A DNA stretch of 64,000 nucleotides, taken from positions 66,882,144 to 66,946,143 of the forward strand of contig NC_077244.1 in the NCBI RefSeq assembly GCF_947179165.1, in the 5' to 3' direction. Within the stretch, counting starts at the first letter, position 1, and every line of letters begins with the position of its first letter. The position numbers and the translations under genes are program-made. The stretch is from Solanum dulcamara. Lineage: Eukaryota > Streptophyta > Magnoliopsida > Solanales > Solanaceae. Shown here in pieces: positions 1 to 11,883 of this stretch. The notes under the pieces were generated by a model. The model ran no database searches and was not told where the DNA came from. It saw only the letters and a program-made list of their open reading frames with translations.

Positions 1-1278
1 TGTATGTACATTTGTTTGTTTTATTTTATAAAAGATAAAAGTAACAACAGTCCTCTTCCCACAATCCATTCTTTATTGTCTGTTTAATGCGCCGCCCTTA
101 GACAATTGGCACACCTGGAATCCACGTGGATGTCCATGCTGTCAAGCCATGAAGCTAATTAATCATCTGTGGTATATAAGTTAAAAGTCATCATAATTTG
201 TAATTAATGGTCGAAATTAGCCTCATTGTTTTCCATAGCATCTTTTTTAAATTGGCGTCATTATTTTCCATGCACTATTTTCCTTAGTAATATAATTCAG
301 CTCAACATAAAAGTCAAAAGATCTTGTAATTTTAACATGAACCTTGTGTATATATTTAAAAAATTATTAAATAAATACAAACATTATATTTGAATGCAGT
401 AAATTAAATAAATTGTAGTAAAATTTTAAATTCAAATATATAATTTAAATCATAGATCTACATTTGTCTGTCGAATTAATTTTACAAAGAAAATCTCTTT
501 ACCCCTCCATTACTTTGGATAAATGAAGTCATGACGACATTCTTAATTAAGTGTTTAAGCAACAAGTAAGCTCAATGAAATTACACGTTTGCTTACTATA
601 TACAACATTTCTTACCATAAATAGAAAAGGAAATAGCTCAATATTCCACAAAATTAAAAAAAAAAATCGATTTTATGTATAAATTATACTAATAATAAAT
701 TCATCTTCTAGCCCAAAAAATGACGTATAACAAGAGTGAGAAAACACAGAAACAAGAGTCACTTTTTAGTTTTTAGAACTTTTTGACTTATTTTATTTCT
801 CAAGAATGAAGTTTGTGGTTGACACATATTTTCTCAATTAAAATGTGAGTTTTTCTAATCCTATTTTCATGGGTACCCTTTAGTTCGTAGGCTTTGAGTA
901 TAGTAAAAGAGAAGATCTTAAAAACTGGCATTTTTTAAGAAATATAAAATAAGATCAGGTGAAATTTAGGGCATGAAAATAAAAAATTCAAGAAAGATTA
1001 ATTAGAAAAAATTGCAAGCCAAGCATGGGAAGCAATACTAAATCTAAGGAACATATTACTATAAATTTTGTAAAAGGGTCATATATCTTCTAGATGCACT
1101 CTTGCCTTTTGTTCAAGGTTATTACTAGTGGAGGAGGATTTATGCTTAGGTCTTATATTTTATTTTATTTTATTTTAGTGTGTGTTTAGTTTGTATGTAT
1201 CTCATTTAATTTTATGAGTATTTACCATCTTTCATCAGTATAGGTGTAGAGTTCATAATAATTACTTTATCTATTAAG

Positions 1279-1610
1279 CAGAGGCGTATTCAAAATTACG
1301 AGAGGATAATGAGTGCACTATTACAAATAAAAAAGGATCTTAAATATAAATTTGACTGTTTTGACCTTTAGATTTTTATCGTCGAACCCGTTAAATTTTT
1401 ACATTACTAAAAATTTAGAAATTTTTGGTGTAACAGAATTGAAAACTTTAAAATATTAAAACAAAAGAAAAAATAATTAAAATGTCAAAAATGTAGGTTC
1501 ACACATTTATATTTAAATATTTTTTAAAAATTTATAATATTATTATATATAATCTTAAAAGAAAAACATAAATTTATATGAATTAAAAAAATTCCTCAAT
1601 ACACCTTTAC
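1279..1610 (+). mobile_element. MITE-like element with CAGAGG terminus (copy 1)
   Basis: The left end begins CAGAGGCGTATTCAAAATTA and is followed by GAGTGCACTATTACAAA. The same order of short blocks occurs in reverse complement at the element ending at 4344, so the two are related copies. The right end near 1610 (CAATACACCTTTAC) looks like a degraded inverted terminus. CAGAGG or CAGGGG termini are typical of hAT-type MITEs, but no 8-bp target duplication is preserved here, so the right boundary is approximate. Confidence 0.45.
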
Positions 1611-4157
1611 CATCCGGACGTTGGACGGATGTGAGTAAAATGGATAATTGCCTAACTGTATTAAGCACTAACTGAGAAAATGACAAGGTGCCGCTTTTCC
1701 CTAAATGTCTTAATCAATAAAGGATAATATTATGGTCGGCTAGCCACTTATCCTTAAGCCATCCATCAATAATTAGCTTTCACTTCAATTAACTCTAACC
1801 TTGAGGAGTTAAATGTCTTTCATTTTTTTTAAAAAAAAAATAAACTAAGAATTATAATTTACTTGAGAAATACAACTTGTTCAAGCTTCATCCATTAAAA
1901 TGGTTGAACAGAAATCTACACCTACTTAGAAAGCACATGTTTATCTTAATAGACCCATTGTCACATACAAAAAAAAAAAGAAGTAATGTGTTTTGTGGTA
2001 TTTCACACCCTCTAATTTTAACAGATATACTTCTTAAGTTCACTTTTACTTATTCAGTATATTAAAAATAAAAACTTGTATTTATACTTGTCATATTTAA
2101 CATATCAATAAAAGAAACCTCCATGGAAAGTTTGCAAATTTCTAGTAATTATTCTCTCTATTCATTTTTACTTGTCGCATTTTACTTTTTCTATAAGTTA
2201 TAAGTTTCTCTTATTAATATGAAGAAAAATGCATTTTAATTAAAATACTGGCCATAATTCATATAATTTGACTCTCAAAAAATGATATGTGACATATAAA
2301 AGTGAATGGAAGTGATAAATCATGAAACTATTCATTAAATTTGGTGAAAGATGAATTCTGAATTTTTAGTGGATAATTTAATTTAACTACCTTAACTATA
2401 TAAAAAATGAAAAATAAAAAGAAGGTTCCATATATATAGTATATTATTTTTTTAAAAAAATAGTATAGCAAAACCGAAAGAGACAAAAGGAATGGACCCT
2501 GGTCTCCTACCAATGGATGTTAAGTATTATCTGAGATTATCATTGCAATCTAATATCATCTACCGACCTCTCCACATCATCTTCTTTCTTCTTTTTTCTT
2601 TTGTATTTTCGATATCTCTATTGAAGTTCAACTAATTTTAATTTGCATCGTATAAGACTTTGTTTGGAGGAAAACATTTCCTATTAAAAAATATTTTATA
2701 TCAATAGTTGAATTCGAGACTTCTAATAAAAAAAAGAAATAATCTCATCCACTATATTCACTTTTTTTTTTCTTTTTAACATTTTCTTAACATATTATAA
2801 TAGTATTTCTTTTTCAACAACCCACAAAATAACTACCTTATTTTTCTCTTACTTAGATTTTGATTAATAAAAGTATGGTGGATTAATTATTAATCATGTC
2901 ATCTTGAAAAGGACATATAAATTAGTTGTAAAAATATAGAGTCACCATCATGGTCAGTATATAAATGACAGACAAATTAAATCTAATTAGAAACAACTAA
3001 CAAATTTTTAAAAATAATTTTTCCTTTTCTTTTCGTTAATATCTTTTGCTACAATATTTATATAGTGGGACATTGAGGAACTTATGATTCGAACATATTT
3101 ATGAAAAAAATTAGAGATATGAATTGCACTAATTACCCTTGATAGAAGTCAAATTCATCAGCCTGATCATAATGACCAATTATTTTTTTCATCTTAAATA
3201 ATGACTAAATATTAAGCCACCTGAAGACCATGATTTAAATTTTTATGTAGGCGAAAAATACTTAGGTGTGTTTTGTTATATTTAGGCCTTTGCGAATAAA
3301 GTTAATCCACGTAATAATGAGATGAGAAGTATTTAAGAATTAGTTGAGGCATGTATAAATTAATTCGTACACTTTTATTTTATTTTTAATAAAGAAATAG
3401 AGAAAATATTTGTACTTTTGATCAATTTCACTTAGTGGGATACGGTTGATTTATGCAAATGTCCATTTTTAGCCTATTATTTAAATTTTGTACCTGTTTT
3501 TAAAAATAGTGTAAATCCTTGAAACTGTTATTGAGCTAACGTTTATAAATTCTAGATCATGTGCAGCGAGGGTCATCAGGTTCACGTGAACCCATGTTTT
3601 TCTTTCGAGATCATATATCGTAGTGTTATATTTTTTAAAAAAATATTTAAATATAGATATGTGAATCCTACCCCTTACCCTTTCTTTCAATATTGCTAAT
3701 TCCCATAATACTAATGTACCCTCGTGTACAGAAAAAGAAACGGCTTCGAAGAAAAAAATTGGGGTTCCCAATGCTTCTCCGCTTTTTTAGTTTACTTACG
3801 TCATTTCTTTGTTGTTTATTATTTTTTTCTTCTGCCTAGTCATGCTCACTCAATATCATATAATTTAAGATTGGGTGCGTCTCTCTGAATGGAGTTAAAA
3901 AGTTGAATCTTATACCTATTTTTATTTTATTTTTCTTTCTAAAATTAGGTAACACCTCTCTAAGTGGTTATTGATAGCACTTTTTGTGTTTTAACTAATA
4001 TTTTTTTTATTTTGCTTTAATCTTTCAAAATTTTCAGGTTTATCACATTGAAAATTACTAATTTTTTTAGTATTGTATAATTTGTATATAATTAAACCAA
4101 ATATGTATATTAAAACTAGTAGTACTATATGATATAACATACAATTAATGGGTTCAA

Positions 4158-4183
4158 ATATATATATATATATATATATATAT
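4158..4183. repeat. (AT)n microsatellite
   Basis: An uninterrupted run of alternating A and T, about 26 bp, in AT-rich intergenic DNA. Confidence 0.9.
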
Positions 4184-4199
4184 TACTATTTGAAATAGA

Positions 4200-4344
4200 T
4201 AAGAATTGTTTTTGGACCTATAATTTTAAAATTTAATCGATTTTTAGTGATAGGAACTTAAATGTCAAACAGATCAAATTTATATTTTAGATCCACCTTT
4301 CATAATAGTGCACCCATTCTCTCAAAATCCTAAATACACCTCTG
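4200..4344 (-). mobile_element. MITE-like element with CAGAGG terminus (copy 2)
   Basis: Read on the minus strand from 4344 the sequence starts CAGAGGTGTATTTAGGATTT and continues with GGGTGCACTATTATGAAAGG, matching the left end of the element at 1279 block by block. Only one terminus is clear; the other boundary is approximate. Confidence 0.4.
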
Positions 4345-5771
4345 ATCATGGTATTTATTTAAAAAGATTTTTAAATCATGGTTTAAAAGGTCCCAAAGGT
4401 TATATTAAATTGGACAATGCATGGATTTCAACTTTCAAGAATGTAAGATGAGACATAATAATAGAGTGGGAAAAGCTTCTAGAGCAAAGAGAGGAGAGTA
4501 AAAATAAAATTATTAAGAGAATGATTTCAAAATCAGAGTAAGTAATAGTATGTTTTTGCCTACCAAAAATAGGCTAAATTTTAAATGGGAAAAAGAAAGA
4601 ATGGCCAAAAAAAAAAAAAACATGTCCCACATAATTATGTTTAATTTTCCTGAAATCCATGGTAATGTTCAAACCTTAAAACGTAAATATCCAAATGTTG
4701 CCCCACTATAGATACTATTGGTTGAATATCTCCCTCACACTGTGGGCCTTTCTATTTATATCTAATTTACTTGGTTTAATTTCTTTAGCAATCTACATTA
4801 ATTATAATGTTCTCTTTTGACCCTTTACTTGTTTGAAAGGTTCATAAGAAGGTGACATATTTTTTTTAGTCAAGTATATGCTTCTTTTGGCTACTAAACA
4901 TTGATTACAAATAGACTAATCAAGGGCAAGATTACATTATCTGAGGAATTAAGGAGACATGAAATGTGAATTTGTGGACAATATAATAAGTTGAATCAAT
5001 AAATAAATCATTATTCAATATATAGTTACTTGAAAATGAGCTAAATAATGGGTCAGAGCTCCAAGCCGCCCAATTCTTACCAATGTTTTCCTTATAATTT
5101 ATTTATTTATCAAATAAATCTAACAAAAAGAAACATATATAACATATTAAAGAAAAACAATATTAATTAAAATATTTTAAAAAGGTCTCATGGTCAGTTA
5201 TAATTCAACTTTTAAATGGACCAAATTTGAAAGAGTTAAGATAAACTGAGTTGATAAAAGATCATTAAACCAATCAAATATGACGGATTGAGTGAGTCAT
5301 ATTTTCATGAACTAAATTTACTATTCCTAATTTACATCATATTCATAAATTACAATGACATGACTTTGATCAATAAATTAAACATTTGACCATAACTTTA
5401 TTCTTTGACAATTTAGTCTGGGATATAGAATTATGTTTGGTGAGCTTGAAATACTTGAATTATTGGTCATAAAACCATTTGTCTTTTCTTTAAAGTTGTA
5501 ATGTTGGTATCTAAAAAAGAGAAGATGTGTGTTTTATACTTTTATTTCAAGTGTTGTTTCATAAATGCCAAAAGAAGGCACAATCATTTATATGACTACT
5601 CAAGTTGAAGTGTATTGGTGTGAACTCTTCCCCAGCCGCCAATTTCCAAAATAAAGTGAAAAACCTAATCAAATACAGATACTATAATTATGGTTAATAA
5701 TAAGAAGATTTTCGAAACATTATTACTCTACTACCTACTTTAATTATCTTTCGTTTTTATTATTTCATATA

Positions 5772-6018
5772 CTCCCTCCGTTGTAAATTGAGTGACCTGT
5801 TTTGACTTGATATTGAAATTTAAAAAAGCAAAAAAGACTTTAAATTTTGTGATCTAAGTTAAAAATTTGTCAAATATATCAAAACGTTTTTTAATTTTGT
5901 GGTCTTAAACATATTATGTGGAAAGTTGAAATCAAAAAGTGTCTAATAAGGAAAGAATTGTTCTTTTTGAAACGAACTAAAAATGAAAAGTAGGTCAAAT
6001 AAATTAAAATAGAAGGAG
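5772..6018. mobile_element. Stowaway-type MITE
   Basis: The element starts CTCCCTCCGTTGTAAATTGA and ends with the inverted motif AGAAGGAG, flanked on both sides by the dinucleotide TA (5770-5771 and 6019-6020), the target duplication expected for Tc1/mariner-derived Stowaway MITEs. The 247-bp length fits the family. It has no coding capacity. Confidence 0.85.
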
Positions 6019-6805
6019 TATATATTATTTATTTGACTTCGATTACCATATTATTTATTATTGTTATTGTTCTCTTCTACTTTAACTTTAAATGACTTCT
6101 TCACTATATATTGTATTTTATTTCAATACTTGATGTTGATATGTTATAAGTGAGCGGAGAATTTATTGAAAATAAAAATTACGTACACACCACCCTCCCA
6201 AAATAAGATTTTCGAAACATATTTGTAGGGCATTCTAGGGTCCTAGTTGTTTATAGGGAGAATTGAGAATGCTAAAAAAAATTATGTGCTCCCACATAAT
6301 TTTATATAATCAGATCTCTCACTAACAATAGTTCTTAATAACAATATTTTATTAGAATATCCACGCTTTTTTTTTTTTTTTTTATATATTCTTTATAATA
6401 GCTTTTTGCTACAACAGCTAAAAATTATCCAAATAAACAATAACGTTATAGAAAGATTTGATTATAACAAACAAAGAAATTTAATATAAAAAATTAAAAA
6501 TTAAAGTAAGAAAAGTTTATATTCAAGACACGCGTATCACACATTCATTTGTTTAAGCTAATTTCAAAAGAAAAAAATATACCCTCATATAGAAGCAACT
6601 TCAAATTTTTTAGTTTATGAATTTTAAATATTAAAAACAACTTCTTATTAGGTTCTCAATATATTAGTTATACACAACAAATGAACTTTTTAAAATAAAC
6701 ATAAATTTTTAATTAAAATTACTAAATTCTATCAAACGTGTAACTAAAATTATACCACCACTTTAGATAGACTTCTTTCTTATTTTTAGTTCTTTTTTTT
6801 TCCTT

Positions 6806-6829
6806 GGGGTGTGGGGCGTGGGGGTGGGG
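6806..6829 (+). other. G-quadruplex-type motif
   Basis: Four runs of four or five G separated by loops of one to three bases (GGGG TGT GGGG CGT GGGGG T GGGG). This meets the usual sequence rule for an intramolecular G-quadruplex. Folding is inferred, not shown. Confidence 0.55.
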
Positions 6830-7570
6830 ATTGCTTTGGCCAATGATTGTTGTACAAGTAATAGTGTAAACTAAGTAAGTGGGGCGGTTGGTGGGCCTGT
6901 GGAAGTTTAAGTTTTTGGCTGCCTTCCTCCACAAAACTAACCTAAATTTTCAACTCCTTCATGATGTATATGATGCCATACCAAATTACAAATCTAGCTA
7001 GCTACTATTTCTACATTAAAATTTTAAAAAAATATATTCAAAAAAGACTATACCCTACCTCCACAAAAGGAAATCAAGATTTCATCACTTGATTTTGAAA
7101 AGGTTCAAATATATTGAGTAAAAGTAATAAGTATTTACAACTTGTATATATTATATGGAGCCAATTAGAGACACAAACTTAGACAAGAGTTACTAGACCA
7201 GGTGAAGAGTTTTTTAATAGCACAAAAATTTCTTTTGTATTATCGATTTATAAAGTTTGGTCCATCAATGTCCTTATTTTTGGCACTCGTATTTGCCCTT
7301 ACAACTAACGGAGCTTCAACATGAAATGAATAGACTAGCATATCCAAATTTTATGAGAAAAAATGTCTAAATTTACTTCTCAAATTTTTATTATAATTTA
7401 AAATTACATTCACGTCGAAGCTGTGTTGGAAACAACACTTTTGATTTCTTACTGCGTGAATAAGTGATATAATTAGATCAAATGTCTAACGGCGAAGAAA
7501 GTTATTTTGTTTCAAGTATTTTGAAGCTAATTTTGACACTTCATCAAATTATTTATGATATTTGATCAAA

Positions 7571-7863
7571 GTTTTCTATCTGCCAAATTTTGATGAATTG
7601 AGTTACCCAACACTTATGCTTATGAAAGATAGCTAGCAACAAATACCTCATGGAATTAAATGCAAGTAAACTGAGTTGAATGCCACAATTATTAGAAAAA
7701 CTTAACACAAGTTGAAGTTTTTCTATCTATCAATTTTTTTGATGAATTGAGTTACTCGACATTCATGCTGATGAAAGATAGCTAACGACAAATACCTAAT
7801 GAAATTAGATGTAGGTAAACTGAGCTGAATGCCGCGATTACTAGAAAAAACTTAACACAAGTT
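7571..7863. repeat. Tandem duplication, two diverged ~147-bp copies
   Basis: The block from 7571 to 7716 (GTTTTCTATCTGCCAAATTT to CTTAACACAA) is followed directly by a second copy, 7717-7863, starting GTTTTTCTATCTATCAATTT and ending in the same CTTAACACAA. Substitutions are scattered, so the duplication is not recent. No coding function is visible. Confidence 0.8.
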
Positions 7864-7891
7864 GGAGACAAGACATGCATATTGTGATTGA

Positions 7892-7913
7892 GGGGTGGGG
7901 GTGGGGGATGGGG
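7892..7913 (+). other. G-quadruplex-type motif
   Basis: Four G-runs of four or five bases with loops of one or two bases (GGGG T GGGGG T GGGGG AT GGGG), followed by a further G-rich patch near 7975-7990. It meets the usual quadruplex rule; function is unknown. Confidence 0.55.
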
Positions 7914-9018
7914 AGGCAACTAAACTTGAAAAAGACTTAACAAGGTCCTAGAGAAGGATCTAAAAGGGGACAAGATGGGGGAGGGGGAGGCTATATTTTA
8001 AGTAGGATTGACAATGACATGTCTCCCCACATAACCCATTTTCTCCTACCTCCATTTTCCTAAATAATATTTTCATATTTTATACTCCTGTACACACACA
8101 ACCTATACACAGTTTGATGATTACTTTCCAAGTCTTGTTCCATTTTGTCTCTTTCTTGTTCCTCTGTTTTTTTTTTAATTACTATGTTTTATTTTTGTTT
8201 CATGAAACAACTTAGGACATTTGTTGATCTTATGAGGCTGTCATGTTTGGAGCAGCAATAAAATACCATTCCCCGTGCCATTTGTATATGATATATCATT
8301 TTCCATTTTTTTATTGGTACATTTTGCACTTTTCCAGTTATATATTTGTACTTTTTGAATTCTTTTTCTTCTGTTTCAACTTCTTCTTTTTTCCTCTCTT
8401 TTTGTAATTTTATGTTATTAGCTGTTGCTTGTGTTGAAAGCTGGAGGAGGGCATGTTATGATCATCTGAGACGAAAAGTGTTTTTTCTAATATATGATTG
8501 ATTGAAATTTGTTATTCAATTAGTTTTATTCTTTTCTATAGGGTGTTGTAATATATTAATTGAAGATTCGGTATTCTTTTTATACCCAATAATAACATAT
8601 TCAGTGATATCTCACAGATGAGGTTTAGAAATGCACAATTTTACCTTGTGAAGATAAAGAAGCTAATTTTGATAAGTACTCAACTCATGATCAAGTAAAA
8701 CATATACATACCCAACGAACTTAAACTCAAAATATCTACTGAAGTCCGCTATAAAATCTGGCATGTCGTAAAGAAACATGAAAACAAGGTCCCCAACGAG
8801 TATCATCAACACATATAATCATATACGTGTTAGTTCAATTCTCATTTCCTATTTTCTTTTATGATACAGATGTAATATAATTATTTTTTTAAGACAGAAA
8901 ATTAAAGGACCACCATGAGTTGGGAGAAAATGATTGTTCTTTTTTTTTTTTTTTTTTTTGTCTATGAAATAACCAGTAACTTCATTTCTACTGCTACACA
9001 CAAAAGTTGTCTTACAAA

Positions 9019-9133
9019 TTGACAAAATATTACTTGGAGCCCAGTCCAACAAAAGTTGAAAGCCCAATATTGACAAAATATCACTTGGAGCCCAGTCCAA
9101 CAAAAGTTCGATAGATAAATATTGACAAAATAA
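9019..9133. repeat. Short tandem repeat, period 51-52 bp
   Basis: TTGACAAAATAT followed by ACTTGGAGCCCAGTCCAACA occurs at 9019 and again at 9070. A third start, TTGACAAAATA, lies at 9122 and then diverges, giving about 2.2 copies. Confidence 0.8.
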
Positions 9134-10508
9134 CATCAGGTTCTTTAGATCATGTTTGAATGAATATAATTGATTGTAGGGAATCCTACAAACCATTTAC
9201 AAATATTTTTTGTATGTTAACTTATGATATGCATAAAATTTATAATTTTGATACAAAATAGTTTATTTTTGTATATATATATATATTTGACTATCTCAAA
9301 TATAATTATTTTTAGTTGATCGGCTGCCCTTTAAACTGCTCAACCAATTTATGCTAAATATATATAATATAATATATGAATAATCAGATTAACAACACAG
9401 TATGTTATTATAATTTTTGTCTATGTACATCAAATATGATAAGATTATTGTCATAATAACATTTTTTAATTTATCAAACATTTGAAATAATAATCACCAA
9501 GACACATCATTTTGAAAAGGTTTTCTAGAAGTTTTCTTTTGGTTGGTTTCCATTTTTGTTGTTCAATACTTGTTTATGGGCTCGCTATTTTAGAATCACA
9601 TTGAAAATTCCATTTTAAAGTAACATGCTTTCTTCCCAAAATTGATTCAATTTCACAGCTCATATTTAAGGCCTCTAAATTTCACCTCATTCAAATGAAA
9701 ATGTTAAGACTTTGGAACATTTCATAATAACAAAAAAGTTAACAAGTCTCTTTTCAATTTTAGAAACAAAAAATAAATTCGCTTGAAACATACTCTGAAA
9801 TTTCTTTGATTTAATAAACCTTCTACATATTTAAAAGATCATTTTAGTTTGATGTGATTTGAGTCAACTCATTTTGTTTAATTATTTTTTCACTAAGTCA
9901 CCTACGTAAGAACATGCATGTTACCAGATTTGTAATAATGTACTCTTCCCTTTGGAAATCGAATACTTCTAAAAATTGATTGATAACCTACTTTTTAACT
10001 TAAATTACTACTCCTTTCTTTTAAACTTATATGATATCGTTTGACTTGATATAATTTATTTTTTTAAAATATGTGGTCTAACATAAACTTTAGACATTTA
10101 TATACTACTAATTTAGTGTATGTGCTTTGCACGTGTGCATTACGTCAATTTATATAAAATATATAAAAATAATTCATTTAAAAAACTATTGACGTTACAC
10201 GAAATGTAATATTTATTTAAATAATAAAATAAATATAATTATATTAATACAATAATTGAATTCAATATTTTTGAATATATAAATATGATGAATATTTTGA
10301 ATCAGTTATATAACATTTACAATTATAGATATTTATTATATTAAAGTACAAATATGTTAGATGAAATACATTGACAACCCATTAATCTTGCCTTAAATTT
10401 TATTTAAACACTTTATTTTGATTAAACATGTGAACACTTTATTTTTTTAAAAAGAAAAGTACCAAAGTCATCTCTACCGATTTTTTAATTATGTTTTTTA
10501 AGAAAATT

Positions 10509-10543
10509 GGGGATAGGGGAAGGGGAAAGAGAAATGGGGTGGG
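10509..10543 (+). other. G-rich quadruplex-type motif
   Basis: Runs GGGG ATA GGGG AA GGGG, then a longer spacer and GGGG T GGG. It lies just 5' of the 118-bp triple repeat. The quadruplex rule is met only if a 10-base loop is allowed. Confidence 0.35.
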
Positions 10544-10655
10544 AATTTCAATGTGGAAAATCGAATTCTCGCCAACAAAATAAAAATTCAGATAGCCAAA
10601 TTGTCACATGATAGCAACCTAGTAATATTAGAATATTTCAACACCCTCCTCTTTT

Positions 10656-11009
10656 TATTGTGAATTTCTTAGAAGCAGATTAAAAAGGGGTTATCAAACC
10701 AAGAATTATAGACCAAGCTACATTCTACATAAACAATCAGGAGCGGATCTATGTGTAAACTTGAGTATAACAATATTGTGAATTTCTTAGAAGCAGATTA
10801 AAAAGGGGTTATCAAACCAAGAATTATAGACCAAGCTACATTCTACATAAACAATCAGGAGCGGATCTATGTGTAAACTTGAGTATAACAATATTGTGAA
10901 TTTCTTAGAAGCAGATTAAAAAGGGGTTATCAAACCAAGAATTATAGACCAAGCTACATTCTACATAAACAATCAGGAGCGGATCTATGTGTAAACTTGA
11001 GTATAACAA
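10656..11009. repeat. Perfect triple tandem repeat, 3 x 118 bp
   Basis: A 118-bp unit starting TATTGTGAATTTCTTAGAAG and containing CAATCAGGAGCGGATCTATG is present three times head to tail, at 10656, 10774 and 10892, and I see no differences between copies. There are no spacers, so this is not a CRISPR-like array. The phrase GGAGCGGATCTATGTG resembles one end of a hAT-type MITE, so the unit may have arisen from a MITE end plus flank. It ends about 870 bp before the start codon of the SNARE-associated gene, inside its likely promoter. Confidence 0.95.
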
Positions 11010-11825
11010 TATTTGAAGATTTTGATTGAAACTCTGTGCCACAACACTTGATTGAAACTAGAAAAATTTATTATCTTTCTAGCTTAAAACACGTATTTTA
11101 AACTAGCCACTTAAAAAGTATCACTAAAATTAAAACGGAGTTTGAAAAAAAAAAGTAAAAAATGTATTTTTTTTAATTCCACCGTCGCTCCCTTGAAAAG
11201 CGGGTCGAACAATCCTACCAGTAGTCATCTTTCTTACTTCCACATGAATAATCGTTGACTTCATTTTTCATGCACCTTTTTCTTCCCAAAAACCAATAAA
11301 ATCAATATCGCTTTGCATTTAAAACCAATAAAATAAAAATAAAAAATATATATGTCAAATTTCTAATTTAAATAAATATTTCACCTTCCTCTTTGTTTTT
11401 CCCTTCAGTTCAAATCTCAGCTACCAACAGTCTCTTTTGCTGCTCATTTTTATTCTATTTTATTTATTTATTTATATTCCGAAAAGAGAATATTGGGTAT
11501 CTAATTTAATTTCAACCCTTGAATTTTCTGTAATTTTGGTGGATCTTCTTGTTGGGGTTTCACTGATTCTGATCTATATTCAAAAAAAAAAAAAAAAAAG
11601 AAATTGGTTGTTTAGTTTGATTTCAAATCTTGATTTTTTGGGTGGATTTTCTGGGATTCGATTTGAATTTCCATTATTCCTGGGGTAATTTTTTTAATTT
11701 TTTTTGGATTTTCTTTGTGGGGTTTGATTCCGGTGAGAGATAATTCAAGAACTGTTGTTGGGGGGGTTTGATTCTTGGATTTTTTTGGTGGGGTTTGATT
11801 GAAAACTTGTTATATAAATTCCCAA

Positions 11826-11840
11826 ATGAATGAAGAATAG
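11826..11840 (+). promoter_or_regulatory. Minimal upstream ORF (4 codons) in the SNARE-associated gene leader
   Basis: ATG AAT GAA GAA TAG at 11826-11840 is a four-codon open frame. It overlaps, in another frame, an ATG at 11830 that is in frame with the main protein and would add 18 residues before the preferred start at 11884. The leader is therefore crowded with start codons; an effect on translation is possible but not shown. Confidence 0.45.
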
Positions 11841-11883
11841 GGTGTCACGTTTATCATCATCATCCGCATCGTTGTTGTTGTCA

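Larger units (their letters stand above)
1..11325. other. Intergenic region upstream of the SNARE-associated gene
   Basis: No coding exon is recognisable on either strand. Open frames are short, low-complexity and lack any family motif. The sequence is AT-rich with many homopolymer runs. It holds two related MITE-like ends near 1.3 and 4.3 kb, a Stowaway element near 5.8 kb, three G-run motifs, tandem duplications near 7.6 and 9.0 kb, and a triple repeat near 10.7 kb; these are listed separately. Confidence 0.6.

Noticed and set aside
8440..8480. miRNA-like phrase GCTGGAGGAGGGCATGTTAT
   Set aside because: No complementary arm nearby forms a hairpin and it matches no miRNA I recognise.
10008..10100. 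Stowaway-like single end (ACTCCTTTCTTTTAAACTTA)
   Set aside because: The opposite terminus and TA duplication cannot be found, so an element is not called.
10656..11009. CRISPR-like array
   Set aside because: The 118-bp units are directly head to tail without spacers and the genome is a plant nuclear one.
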